64,000 nt of DNA, taken from Evernia prunastri (lineage: Eukaryota > Ascomycota > Lecanoromycetes > Lecanorales > Parmeliaceae). Of this stretch, positions 1 to 12,160 are shown piece after piece. The stretch covers positions 1 through 64,000 of the forward strand of contig NKYR01000136.1 in NCBI GenBank assembly GCA_003184365.1, written 5' to 3'. The stretch's first letter is position 1. Each line of letters begins with the position of its first letter. The position numbers and the translations under genes are program-made. Under the pieces are notes generated by a model. The model was not told the origin of the DNA and ran no database searches. It saw only the letters and a list, made by a program, of their open reading frames with translations.

Positions 1-72
1 TGTTACCCTCATTAGCTTACATCAAGTAGCTAGCATAGGCGTATAAAACAATCAATCAATCAATCAATCAAC
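1..72 (+). mobile_element. 3' end of a LINE (family A), rest outside the window
   Basis: The first 72 bases are the reverse complement of the terminal sequence seen at the left edges of the insertions at 9,322 and 18,819, ending in the same (CAAT)n tail. This is therefore the 3' untranslated end of a family A LINE in plus orientation whose body lies left of the window. Like the other copies it keeps normal GC content while the DNA to its right is RIP-mutated. Confidence 0.85.
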
Positions 73-3000
73 GTATTAATTTCGACGTATTAATAGTTCT
101 TATTATATCAGATTCTTAATTCTAAGATTTATCAAAAATTAAGTACGTTATTATAAGTATTATTCTCTATAAATTAAGAGAATTCGTTTTTTATATCGAT
201 CTTAATTAGTTATCGTAATATTCTCTCAGTTTACTTAAAATTCAATCTCTCGAAATATCGTTATTCTTATTTTTCAGCTTTCAAAATTTCTTGAAAACGA
301 TTACATCTATATAAATCTTCTCGACGAAAGTTTTCGAGAAATAATAAGATAAATCGTTTAAAGTAATTTTCGTTCTTCTTTTATTAGTCGAGAGATCTTA
401 CATCTTATTATAATACGAGATAATCGATCTCGAACGAGATTCAATTTTACGAAAGTATTAATTCGATTATCGAATTAAATAATCGATCGAGCGTCTCTAC
501 GATCTGCTTTTAAGAAGTTCGATAAAGATACTAAAGCATTTTAACGACTACAAGATTTATTATCTATAGAAATAACTTCTTAAATCTCATCGATAATTAT
601 TTCAATTAATTCGATAATCGATTATATTATTAAAATTATCTTAATCGAATTAAAGATAACTTTTTCGATAGATTAATTATAGTATAATATTGATTTTCTA
701 TAAAAATAATAAACGATTTTATAAGAATTATTACGAAGTCTTTTCGATTTAGTTTTTCAGAAATCGCTTAACGAGATAGATTTTATAAATATCGATAACG
801 TTAATAAAGTATCTTCGAGATAGTTTAATAAAAATTTAAGTAATCTCGAATTCTTTGACTCGATATATAAAAATAAGTTAACTAATATAGATTTTTTTTT
901 AAATATACGAGAAAGAAGAGTTATTTTCGTAATATTTATCTTTTTATTAAGTGAGTTAAAAGTCTTATCATAATTAAGAATAATATATTAATTCGAAACA
1001 ATCTTTGAATAAGTCTGAGAAATATCGCTCTGAAATAATAAATCGTAGAATATTTATCTATCGAGAAATGAATTATTAGATTCGATAATAATGTTAAGAA
1101 ATAAGCTATATTGCTATTAAATAGATTTAAATATTCTATTACGATAGTTATTAACGTGATTCTTCGAGAATATTATATTATATAAAATATAAGTTCTCGA
1201 CGAAAGCTTTGAAAGTATACTTAAAAAATTCTAAGATTAATTAAAAACGTCGATATAATATTGATTAAAAATCAACTCGATATTATCTATAATAATTTCG
1301 ATTTTAAACTTCGTCGTGATATTAAAAAATTCGAAAATATTATTACGATAAATTTGTTTTTTATAATACTTGACGATTATAAATAGAAATAATAATTCTA
1401 CGCATATAGATATAAAGAAAGAAATATAAATTTCGAAAATATCGCTAAATCTTTTTTTTAAATATTTCGATAATCTCGTTTTTACGAAAGTAGATTTATA
1501 GAATAATATAATTAATATAATTTATTTAATCGCGGAGAAGATTAGTCAGTCTTCGATTAATTTAGTCTTCGATCTGAATATTAAATAGATTATCGACTCT
1601 TATATCGATCTAAACTATAATATTTATTAAAATATTTTTAATATTTAAATAAATTATTTTAATTAGATTAACGTTTAGTTATAAATCTATTTCAGAGATT
1701 ATAAATTATCGTATTATCAGACAGGTTAGATTCTCAGCAATTATCGATACGTTTATCTTTTAACTCTACTTTTAATAATCAAAATCGATAATTATACTCG
1801 ATACGATCTTAATATAATTAAAAATCTCGTTTTTAATCTTAATAAAGAGTACGCGTATTAAGTCTTCGAAGAAAATACGAAAGAAAGTCTCGATAATAAA
1901 TACGAGAAATTCGTTAAGTTTTGAAAATATTATATCACAGAAGAATAATCTATAAAATATGATAATAACGTTTAGAAAAAAAAATCGAGATTAAAAAAGA
2001 ATTTACGAGAGTAGTTAGAATAATTAAAATAGCGTATAAGATATATATTTTATTTATAAAGAAGTTGATTATATTTATAATAGATACGAAGTAATCTTTT
2101 TCTCGAGAAATAAATTCTTTAAATATCTTTAAAAGAAGTATTAAAAGTTTAAATTTACAATTAAAAATAATATTTTAAAAATAAATTTCAAGAAATTTAA
2201 TATTTTTATAACGTTTAACGCGAATATAAATACGATTATATATTCGACTGCGAAATTAAGTTATAATGATAAGTCTAAATATAACTTTCGTAGCTGAAAG
2301 TATACTATCATAAAAGTTTAATATTTATTAGATTTTCACGTCGAAGAAAGTGAAATATTATTAAATTCTAACTGCGATATAATTTTAAAAAATCGTATTT
2401 ACTTACGAAAGTAATTATTCGAACTTAAAATTAAAAAGTTTATCTCGCTTATATTAGTACGAAGAATAAATAATAAGATCGTTAACTCTAATAAATATAT
2501 TATAATTATAATTTATATTAAAGATATTATCGATAACGAAGCGAAGATCGCTTATTTTATTATAAAAGTTTATATTATAAATAATCTTAAGATTAATCTT
2601 TTTATTAAAAACGATATTATAATATTTTAAAAAATATATATGAATTTAAATATCAAAACGTATAAATTTGAAAAGTATTAGAAATTAAAAATCTCGATCG
2701 ATATAATTATAAAATTTCGATCTAATTCTCGAAGAATTATTCGTAATAAGATTAATATTATTATAATATTAGACGCTATTACGACGATATCTATCGTATA
2801 TAACGATAAAAAATTTTAGAATCGAGATTTTTTATTTAATTAAATTTGATTGCTTTCAAGATCTCGATATTATTAAAACCGTGTTTATTTATGTTGTCGA
2901 TTTCTCAGTCTTTATAATATAAGTTTATAATATTATAATAATATTCGTTCGCTTATTACGTAAGACGAAACTCGAAACACTCTACGAATATAAATAAGAC

Positions 3001-3456
3001 GATATCTTTTTAACGATACTTATTAACGTTTATCTTATTATCGAAAATATTAAATTTTAAAAAACGAATTTTATCAAAAATCTTATTGTAATTATAATCG
3101 CTTTTTTCGAATTAATTTAGATGTTTATATTAACGAACGTCGAAATAGAAGTAAAGATCTTTTAGATTAATTTTAAACCTCGAATATATAATATTTAATA
3201 ATATTATTATTTATAATATTATCGAAGTAGTCGAAGAGATTATCGTCGTAATCGACGAATTTTCGAAGATTTAAAAAGATTAAAATATTATTATAAATAT
3301 TTTAGAAGAAGAATAAATGTTTAAATTTTTCAAGTTTAACGTCGTAGTAAAGTCGTCTCGCGTATATTCGATTAATTAAAAAAATCGAATAATTATTAAC
3401 GAAACGTTCGATAAATTTTACGAATAGAAGAAAATAAAATAATTAAGTTAACTTAT
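73..3456 (+). mobile_element. RIP-degraded Gypsy retrotransposon 1, 5' part (gag to start of RT)
   Basis: Every frame is closed, but reading plus-strand codons through stops from about 3,225 gives a stretch matching the linker before fungal Gypsy reverse transcriptase (pattern EEI-VVIDEF then ETFDKFYE). The frame continues beyond the LINE insertion at 3,457 into the RT proper. The part before about 3,200 should hold gag and protease by position, but I could not recognise them under the mutation load. C and G survive almost only in CpG, TpC/CpT and GpA/ApG contexts, as expected after RIP. No 5' LTR was identified. Confidence 0.7.
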
Positions 3457-3823
3457 TGATTGATTGATTGCTTAATACGCCTATCTAGTAAACTACTTTA
3501 CTAATCATGGAGTTCCTCGAATATTTGTAGCGCTGAAGAAACCTTTCGAACAAAAACTTTACTTATCCTCTCGTGTTATCATTGTTGTCAACTCTTAGTC
3601 TTTGACTGTCAAGTTGTTGCCACAAACCACTGTCACTTCCGTTCTCTTTCAGTCTGCCGCTATTGTTTCCGTGATTGTCTCCTTCTATGCCTTCTTTTTG
3701 CTTCCCCTCTTCTCCTTACCCTTTTTCTTGTTTTTGGTTTCTTTGTCTAGTCCTAGCGGTAATTTGGACCGAGCCAATTGCTCTTGGGCCAGCGAGAATT
3801 GATCGAGACGTCCTATTTTGATC
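3457..3823 (-). mobile_element. 5'-truncated LINE insertion, family B
   Basis: A 367-bp island of normal GC content, inserted on the minus strand. It is flanked by a 12-bp target-site duplication (aagttaacttat at 3,445-3,456 and 3,824-3,835) and its 3' end is a (CAAT)n tail. Reading the minus strand gives a C-terminal tail containing FSLAQEQLARSKLPLG, followed by a lysine-rich end and a stop. This is homologous to the family A terminus (FELASEQLQRSRLPLG). A plus-strand ORF over it is antisense and not a gene. A second copy lies at 21,582-21,901. Confidence 0.88.
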
Positions 3824-3835
3824 AAGTTAACTTAT

Positions 3836-6800
3836 ATTTTATAATTATTTAGTATTCGTAATATGAAAATAATTATCGAATAATTTAAAAAAAGATCGTA
3901 TTATTGTAAATATTAGAGATCTAAATAAAATTACGAAATTAGATTTTTACTTACTATCGTTATAATTCGATATTATATTCGCCACTATCGAATTTCTCTA
4001 TATTTCTAAAAATAATTATTTTTATTAATTCAAAGTGCGTTATAAGAATAGATATAAATTTATAATTATCTCTTATCGAGAATAAGAATAGTATAATATC
4101 GCTCTTATAAACTATCAGAGATTCTTATTTTATATCTAAAGATAAACGAATAAGATTTTCAAATCTATTTGAAATTTCGTTAAGATATATATAAACGATA
4201 TAATCGTATTTTTAAAAACGTTATCAAAATATCTCGAACACTTATAACGAATATTCGCACTATTTCGACAATATCGAATTAATTTAAATCTCAAGATTTT
4301 TTTTTAGATTATCTTTTAATGATATTATTCGAATAAAGAATAAATTTCTTAAATTTATTTACTTTAGAAGAAAAATTTAAGATTATTATCTCGCTACGAT
4401 TTTCGAAATTATTACGAAAGTTTGAAACTTTTCTAAAATTTATCAAGTAATTACGATCTTTTATATCTCGCTATATATAATAAATTAATACTCTTTAATA
4501 GCGAAAAATCGAATTTATTAAGATTGTTTTCAAGAAATTCAAAGATCACGCTTATAAGCGTTAGTTTAATATCTTAATTTACGAGTTTATAGAATTAAAA
4601 GTTAAATCTTTTTAAGATTTTTAAAAAACTTTCTCAAGTTTTATCTTTCTAATATACTTCAATCTCAGTCGACGTCTTTATATTAATCTAAATGTCTTTA
4701 AGAAATAAGACTTTATAATTATAATTTATTACGTAATTAAAGATTTCGAAAACTCTTTTTCACGTATAGATATATAATCAATTTTATTTCTTAGCAAGAT
4801 ACTTAATTAAATAAAATAGAATTATTAACTTATCGAATTAAAAGTCGTCAATATTATCTGAATAATTAAAAAAGTATAATATATAATAGAATTAATCAAA
4901 AAATCACTCGTAATAATATATATCGATCACTTAGTCGCGATATTAATATCGCGTTAAATTAGTCTTATTTCATCAAGTATTAATAAACTTAATCTTCGTC
5001 TAATTCGTATCTCTTAGTATCTATCGATATTTAATCTATCGATATATTATAAGATTAATAAGACGAATATCGTTTTTAACGTCTTATCACGTCTGTAGAA
5101 AATTTTTATTACGATAATTAAGAATAATTCGAAAGTATTAAAAGTTTTATATAATTAAGCGATCGAAGTCGAAGTATCTTTAGAAGTTTCTTCGAAATTT
5201 CTTCAAGATCTATCGATTAACTTTTATGTTATTCTCGTAAGGATATTCGAAAATTTTAAATCTCGATTTGTTTTAAAGTATATCAAAGATTCGTAGTAAA
5301 ATAAGATTTTTATAATAATATAGCGAACTGCTAAAGAAGTAGTTTCAAATTAATTTAAGAATATTTTATAATTTATATAGAATTCGATTACGAGAGAGAA
5401 TATTTCATTATAACGAATCGAGAAATTTAATAATTTTATCGATAGTCGACTAGATTTACGATTTAAGCTTCGAAATGAATTAATCTACTACACGATATAT
5501 CTTTAATACATTAAAAAAGAAAATCTTCGAATTAATTTATAATCGTTAATATTATAAAGAATATTATAGAACTTATAATAGAATTGTAAGTTTTATATAC
5601 TTACGATATTTATTTAAGTATCTTCAAATCTATATAAATTACTACTCGAACTGTGAACTTAATTAAATTAAGTGACATAAATCTTACGAAAGTATAATTT
5701 TCATTAACAAATCGAAAATTTTATTTTATATTATAATTATAAACTTTATAGTGATACTCTTAATAACGATCAAAAACTACGACGTTTTGTTTATCGTAAC
5801 AGATAAATTTTTCAAGCGTAATCTAATTATTTTCGAGAAAATTGTTTATAATACGATTAATTAAATCGATTTTTTATTAGCTACTTTAATATAATAGATA
5901 TAGAAAATTTCGCTGACTACGATTAATAATCGAGATTTTAAATTTATATTTGAATTTTAATAGACTCTATTTATTAGATTTAAGATTAAGATTTTTACTT
6001 CTACGACGTATTATTTATAGATAAATAAATAATTAAAAAGAACTAATTAAATTATTAAGATTACACTACGTTATTTTATTATAATTAATTTCGAAGTTAA
6101 TTAGACACTCGTATTCTTATATCTATAAGATAATTTAAATAATTTCAAAATTTAATTTATCGAAGTATCGTTTAACGAAATTTTGTATAAATTTAATATT
6201 CGAGATATTCTCGATTTATTAACGCTTTTTAAACTTTCTCAGAAGAATTTTAATCGTTTACGACAAATGAAGCGAGAATAAACGAAGAATATTATTATAT
6301 TTACGAATATTATAATTAAGATATATTACGATAATTTTTATAAGTCACTTAATATTTTTAAGAAAAGCTTAATATTTCTACGATTATATTATAAATATAA
6401 AATCTCAAACGTAATTAATTATAAGCTTTATAATCAACGTATAAATTCGTTTAAGATACTTAAGAAAATCGAAAAGTTAATTTATCGTTTAAAACTTTCT
6501 TCACTTATATTAATATGTTCGATCGTTTCTATCACGCAATTAAAGTTTACTTAAAGAGTTTTAAATTCGTATAATAAACGTCGTGTCGTTATATTTGAGA
6601 TAGAAGAGAATAAAGTAATAACGAATATTTACGAGATCGAGATATTTTTGAAGAAGAAAATATCTAAAAAAAAAGTCGTACTACTTGATTAAGTGAAAGA
6701 ACTGTGATAGCGAGTATAGTATATAATATTCGATTAATAATCTATAAGATGCTTTGAAATTAATCGAGAAATATAAAGCAAAAGTTCGAACTTTATTACG

Positions 6801-6860
6801 ACGATGATTAAATAGATTCGATAGACGTTAGATATAGTTAAAAAGAATTATAACGAGAAC
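3836..6860 (+). mobile_element. RIP-degraded Gypsy retrotransposon 1, pol (RT, RNase H, integrase)
   Basis: Plus-strand translation through stops continues the RT interrupted by the LINE at 3,457. A DIRGLNKIT-like motif near 3,910 reads IRDLNKIT, and the YVDDIIVF active site near 4,184-4,210 reads YINDIIVF (Asp to Asn, a G-to-A change). RNase H-like sequence follows. From about 5,990 to 6,560 an integrase core and a terminal LAYRLELP-type motif (read as LIYRLKLS) are visible. Each difference from the Gypsy consensus is mostly a C-to-T or G-to-A change. The element is dead. Domain order RT-RH-INT identifies the Gypsy/Ty3 superfamily. Confidence 0.8.
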
Positions 6861-7225
6861 GTTGTTTGCTTATTAATTATTGACATTATTATAGACATAA
6901 ATTGTATAAATAGAGCTTGCTTAGAAAGAAGCAGAGACGATAAAGATAATAGCTTGACAGACCTTGACATATATCTTAAAAGCATCAGACTTCTTCATAG
7001 AAATCTTTATGCTTATTACACTCAACTTAATAACCTCATAACATTTTATAAACGTTTTAAAATTAACTTATCAAATTTATCTAAAAATACTAAGAACGAT
7101 TAGTTTTAATTTTTAACTAAATATTTTTTTTTAAATTTATCTTTATTTTAAAACATTTTTTCAATTTAATTTTTTTTTTTTTTTTTTTTAGGCAGTCACG
7201 ACCAATAATCATAGTCACTATAGAT
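6861..7225 (+). repeat. LTR-like end segment and poly-T tract
   Basis: After the integrase comes non-coding DNA that is less mutated than its surroundings. About 100 bp (roughly 6,925-7,025) resembles 26,935-27,055 next to the Copia relic, including gagacgataaagataata and a shared atagaaatctttat. It is probably LTR-derived sequence. A poly-T run of about 20 bases follows near 7,165-7,189. No gene is seen. Confidence 0.45.
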
Positions 7226-7790
7226 TTAGAGGGTTCTCAGTCTTCGTAGCCTTTCGAGTCACTGCAGCAATAGAGATGTCTCAGTCTCTTCTCTTGCTCA
7301 TACTTATACTCTTGCCATATCCATTGCAGCCATTCAGCCATGCAGCCATGCAATCATGAAGTCATGCAGTCATACAGTCATGCAATCATGCGATTATTGC
7401 AGTCTTAGAGAGTTTTCAGTCTCTGCAGCCTTCCGAGCCACTGCAGCAATGGAGATGTCTCATTATATCATGCCCATGCCCATAGCCATGCTTATTGCAG
7501 CCATTCAGCCATTCAGCCATGCAGCCATTCAGTCATACAGCCAATTTATGCTTGGAGAGTTCTCAGCCTCCGCAGCCTCCGCAGCCACTACAGCAATAGA
7601 GATATCTCAGTCTTATTCATGCTCTTGCCCATGCTCTTGCCCATGCCATGCTCATTGCAGTCATTCAGCGGCTATGCAGTCATACAGCCACTTCAGCTAT
7701 GCAGTCTTAAAGAGTTCTCAGCCTCCGCAGCCTCCGCAGTCACTGCAAATCTAGAGAGTTCTCAGTCTTCGTGGTCTTCGAAGGTAGTAT
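7226..7790 (+). repeat. Minisatellite with units of about 150-180 bp
   Basis: Degenerate tandem units each begin with an agag-gttctcag block followed by gcagcc and gccact-like blocks. They start near 7,228, 7,406, 7,554 and 7,711, with a partial unit near 7,753. Inside the units are shorter runs of cagccatgcagtcat and cccatgctcttgcccatg type. CpA and TpG are abundant, so this block has not been RIP-mutated although its neighbours have. The 132-codon frame at 7,356-7,754 is a by-product of the repeat, not a gene. Confidence 0.75.
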
Positions 7791-7979
7791 AACCGTAATA
7801 TAACGATATCAAAACCAAAAACCGTTGCAAAACCAAAAATCGTTGTGGGTTCTAATGAAAGATCCTATAGAATATGACGGTTATTAAACAGTTCTAGAAC
7901 TGTCATAAATCCGTTTTATAATAGTATAATATCGGTTATAATCGTATTAAATAACCGTTTTAGGCTAGTAGTAGAACCT

Positions 7980-9321
7980 CGTAGACGGACAGGACAGTAT
8001 ATAACGAAAACGTAGATACTATATCAAATTTATCAGAGAAATTGCGAGAATACGAAAATATATTCTTAATAGAGAAAGTAGAACGTCTTTCGTTATATAA
8101 AGAACGTAATTATATTATCGAGACTACAGCGAAGTCACCTTTTAATTTACTATATAATTTATTTAATATCGAGTTAACGACGCTAAAAACGTATTTAGAC
8201 GATATCTTAGCGAAAAATTAAATTTAATATTCTATAAGTTCAGCGAAAGTATTTATACTCTTTGTATTAAAGAAGAAGAATAATTTACATTTATATCGAA
8301 ATCTAAATAAAATAACGATCAAAAATCGTTATTTTTTATAATTAATTAACAAAACTTTAAATCGTTTAAATAAAGTAGTAATATTTTTCAAATTGAATTT
8401 AAAGAATATATATTATCGTATTTAAATTCGCAAAGACGATGAATAAAAGATTACGTTTCGTACGCGATACAATTACTTTAAATATCTAATTATATTATTC
8501 GAACTAATTAATATTTCTACAATCTTTTAAATCTACATCAATAAAACGTTAATAGATCTAATAAATAATTTTTATATTATTTATCTTAATAATATTTTGA
8601 TTTATTCAAATACAAAAGCGAAATATATAAATTACATTAAGTAAGTGCTCGAAAGATTTAGACGTTTTAATCTATATATAAGTTTAAAGAAGTATAAATT
8701 TTTTACTATCGAAGTCGAATTTTTAAACTTCGTAGTGTTTATTAAAGATATAACGATAAATAAACGTAGAATAGAAGTAATTCAGAAGTAATCGAAATCA
8801 AAATTCTATTATAAAATTTAGATTTTCTAAACTTTGTAAGCTTCTATCGAAGATTTATTTATTATTACTTTCAAATTATTAAATTATTTATAAGGTTATT
8901 GAAGACTAGTATAAAAAAAATTAAGATGAAATCTTTTAACTAACTCGTTAAAATAGAGAAGACGTTTTATAATCTTCGCGTAATCTTTACGCAGATATCT
9001 CTCTTATATTATTTTAATTCGAAATTATCGATTAGAATAAAAATAGACTCTTCGAATTTTATTTTAATTGATATTTTAATATAACTTTAAGAGAATAATA
9101 AATAGTAATATTTAGTGACGTTTCACTTCAAAAAAATGATCGATATCGAGCGAAACTACGAAACGTATAATTAGAAATTACTCGTTATTATAACGACGTT
9201 TAAACACTAATATTATCATCTCGAAGAAAGTTTTTATTTTATGAAAGTGCTTATAAATTATAATAATCTTAAATATTTTATGAGATTAATTAATCTAAAT
9301 AAATGATAAATTAGATAAGTT
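7980..9321 (+). mobile_element. RIP-degraded Gypsy retrotransposon 2, RT and RNase H
   Basis: Plus-strand codons read through stops give, in order: YLDDILAKN near 8,190; LNKITIKNRY near 8,300; ITFRTRYNYFKYLI near 8,450; the RT active site as YLNNILIY near 8,580-8,605 (consensus YLDDILIY); KKYKFFTIEVEFLNFV near 8,690; and an RNase H region ending near 9,300. This is Gypsy/Ty3 pol with C-to-T and G-to-A changes throughout. The 5' end is truncated close to the minisatellite, and gag is absent. A LINE insertion at 9,322 splits the element. Confidence 0.85.
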
Positions 9322-10024
9322 GATTGATTGATTGTTTTATACGCCTATGCTAGCTACTTGATGTAAGCTAATGAGGGTAACATTAACGCTGAACCAGCTT
9401 TACGGCTGGGCGTTGAAGAAACCTGAGGGCGAACCTCTGGACAAAAACTTCAACTAAACAGTACGCTCTCCCTTCTGCTGTGCTCCTTAGGAGCCCTATT
9501 ACACCACCGCACATCTCTCTACTTCTTTGCGCCGACTCTTCTATTCTCTGACTTTTGTATCTCTGATCGCCCCCGCCTCTAGAGGCGGGTACGATCGCTT
9601 CTTCGTGCGCCCTTTTTGGGCTTAATGGTCTCCTCTACCCCGAGGGGTAGTCTTGACCGTTGGAGTTGTTCGCTGGCCAACTCGAAGCTGTTTAACCAGC
9701 CGGAGTTAACCATCCACCTTGCCGCTACCCGGATCCCTTTGGTCGTGGTCAGCATTGTCTGGAAGTCCCTGGTACCCGCCTCCGCAAGTAGCCGTGGTTT
9801 ATCCTCCCGCGATCTCGGACAGAAGAGGAGGATATGCTTGACATCTTGTCTTCTCCATCCGCACCTGCAGTCGGGGTCGATACCTGGAACCCTTATCCTG
9901 TTGAGGAATGCGTTAAGCCCGATTTTGCCGCTTCTCATTTGGACAGCGACCGAGCTCTCAGCCTTCCTCAGCATCTTGTGGTGGTCGAACCTGCCGTCAT
10001 ATAAGTTCCCTGCCTGGGCAGGGG
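9322..10024 (-). mobile_element. 5'-truncated LINE insertion, family A, with intact C-terminal coding tail
   Basis: A 703-bp island of normal GC with a 13-bp target-site duplication (aattagataagtt at 9,309-9,321 and 10,025-10,037) and a (CAAT)n tail on the minus strand. The minus frame 9,579-9,974 encodes the last 131 residues of a LINE ORF2. It holds a cysteine/histidine cluster (CRCGWRRQDVKHILLFC) typical of the region after RNase H in fungal Tad/I-type LINEs, then FELASEQLQRSRLPLG. Reverse transcriptase and endonuclease are missing, so the copy is dead on arrival. By eye it is identical to 18,819-19,383 over the shared length, apart from tail repeat number. Confidence 0.9.
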
Positions 10025-11770
10025 AATTAGATAAGTTATAAAGTTATAAATGTTTGATTTCTTTATTACGCATAGATTGAATAAGACAAATTTAATCGGT
10101 ACGTCGTTAAGACGTTTAGATTACAAAAACGAGAATAAATCGATAAATTAATTATTATCTACGTTATAATAAAAGCTTACATCAATAAAAAGTCTAATAA
10201 GTTTTATATTTTCTATTATTTGAATAGTATATAAATAAAATACAGCGAATAGTCTAAATATAAATACTTAGTACTATTTGAAAGTTAATAAAAAGAAAGA
10301 AGTAATTAGTTAAAAGATTATTCTTATAGATTTGATAACAGTCGTAATTCAAGAAATTTATCTTAATACTATATATTTTTCGAAATTTAAAGAATCTTTA
10401 ACTACGAAAGTAGAGAGTTTATGCGAGACGCTTATTCAAAGTACACGCGACGTAAAGTAGTTATTATACAGCTTAATTCTATTACTGAAACTATTAATTG
10501 CAAATAGCTTATTTCACGCTTAATTACTTAAATTACGAAAATTAGCGAAACGATATATAATTTAAATAGTAACTTTATCTTTAAGCTTCTTAAAGTACTT
10601 TAGTTAAAGAATTCTTATATTTAATAGCGAAGAGAAGATTAATCGTAGAATAAGCGAACGAAAGACGTCGAAGTTTAAATATAATAGTAAATTATATATT
10701 TTCGAAAAGACTTCTATTCGTGAAGAGCTATTAAAACGTTACTATAACGATTCTCTAATAGAATATTCTAAAGTAAATAAGACTTTAAAATTAATAAGTC
10801 GAAAATATTATTAAAATAGTATTAAGATAGACATGAAATTATATATAGATTTATATAACATCTATCAAAGAAAAAAGATAAAACGTTATCGTTTTTATAA
10901 TAAATTAAGTACGTTTTCTCAATCAAGTAAGTCGTGAAAAAAAATTATAATAAATTTTATTACGAATCTTTCATTAAGTACTTAGATATAAAGAGCACGT
11001 TCATGATGCGATTCTTATAATTATCCGTAGATATATCAAAATAATTAGATATTTATCAATTATTAAAAAAATTAATATCTCGAAGCTTAAAGAGCTACTA
11101 ATATAAAAAGTTTTTTTACGTTTTAATATTTCTAAAGATATTATCACAGATCGTGAATCTATATTTATAAATGCGTTTTGATCTTAAATCTACTATTAAA
11201 TAAAGATAAAACGTAGATTAAATACTGTTTTTTATTCTTAAACGAACGATTAAATAGAGTAATAAAATGAAATTTTAAAATATTATCTTCGAGTGTATTG
11301 CAACGAAAATCAAGACGACTAAATCGAACTTCTATTTATAATCGAATTCGTCTATCAATAAAGCGAATATTCAACGATAAAATATAACTTATTTTACGCA
11401 ATATATAATTATAATTCTATATTTAAAGTAAGTATCGAGAACGATTCTTTCGAAAAGAAAGTATTAATAGTAAAAGAGCGTGTGAAAGAGATTTATACGT
11501 TACGAGAAGATTTAATTAAACATTAATAAAATTTAGTAGAATCGTAAGTTAAAACTTATAATAAAAAGTATAAGATATAATCTTTTCAAGAGAGAGACTT
11601 AATAATATTATTAATTAAGAATTTGAAGTAAAAGCGATTAAATAAAAAGCTTTTAAATAAGATAATTAATTAATTTATTATTTGAAATCGTGTCGATAAA
11701 TAAGCTTATCGATTAACACTTTCGTCAATCTATTAAATTTATAACATTTTTTATATTAGTATATATAATA
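10025..11770 (+). mobile_element. RIP-degraded Gypsy retrotransposon 2, integrase part
   Basis: The pol frame broken by the LINE resumes directly after the target-site duplication. A read-through of MFDFFITHRLNKTN near 10,050-10,090 is the RNase H to integrase junction (consensus like FDFVITHRPGKTN). An integrase-length region follows, ending near 11,700-11,760 in a motif reading AYRLTLSS then YNIFYIS (consensus AYRLELP then HNVFHVS). No chromodomain was seen. All frames are closed by RIP-type changes. Confidence 0.78.
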
Positions 11771-12160
11771 TCATAAAATAGAACTAAGCTATAAAATCTT
11801 GAATTTGTATGTGAAGTCAATCATAAAATCGATATCACTACGCTCTTTGATATAGCGTGCTTAGTCAGCCCGCTAGATCTTTCGGGCGCAGAAATATCAA
11901 AATTTAAGTGTATTCTTTTTGCAACTTAAATTGCTCTATTTTATTAATATATAAGATCGTCAAACTTTCGCAAATTGTAGAGCACAATTCGCGCTTTCCA
12001 ACGATATAAAAACCTCTGAATTCGATCAAATATTTATTAAGCGATGTTTAATTGAATAGTTTACACCCTAAAGAGACCTCAAAACTTTTGTCCTCGAAAA
12101 TACGCTGCCTCGAAATCAGCCCTAAAGTCCTCAGAACACTTCACGAATTGAATTCGTGAA
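11771..12160. other. Less mutated non-coding stretch, possibly a Gypsy 3' LTR
   Basis: Just downstream of the Gypsy 2 integrase the sequence regains CpA and TpG dinucleotides and contains a short palindrome (cacgaattgaattcgtg near 12,140). Its position suits a 3' LTR or flanking element. I found no matching 5' copy in the window, so this remains a guess. No gene is seen. Confidence 0.3.

Noticed and set aside
7356..7754. 132-codon plus-strand ORF in the minisatellite
   Set aside because: Composition follows the repeat units and there is no similarity to a protein; the frame stays open because of the repeat.
9616..10041. Plus-strand ORFs at 9,616-10,041 and 19,122-19,388
   Set aside because: They are antisense to the conserved LINE ORF2 C-terminus on the minus strand.
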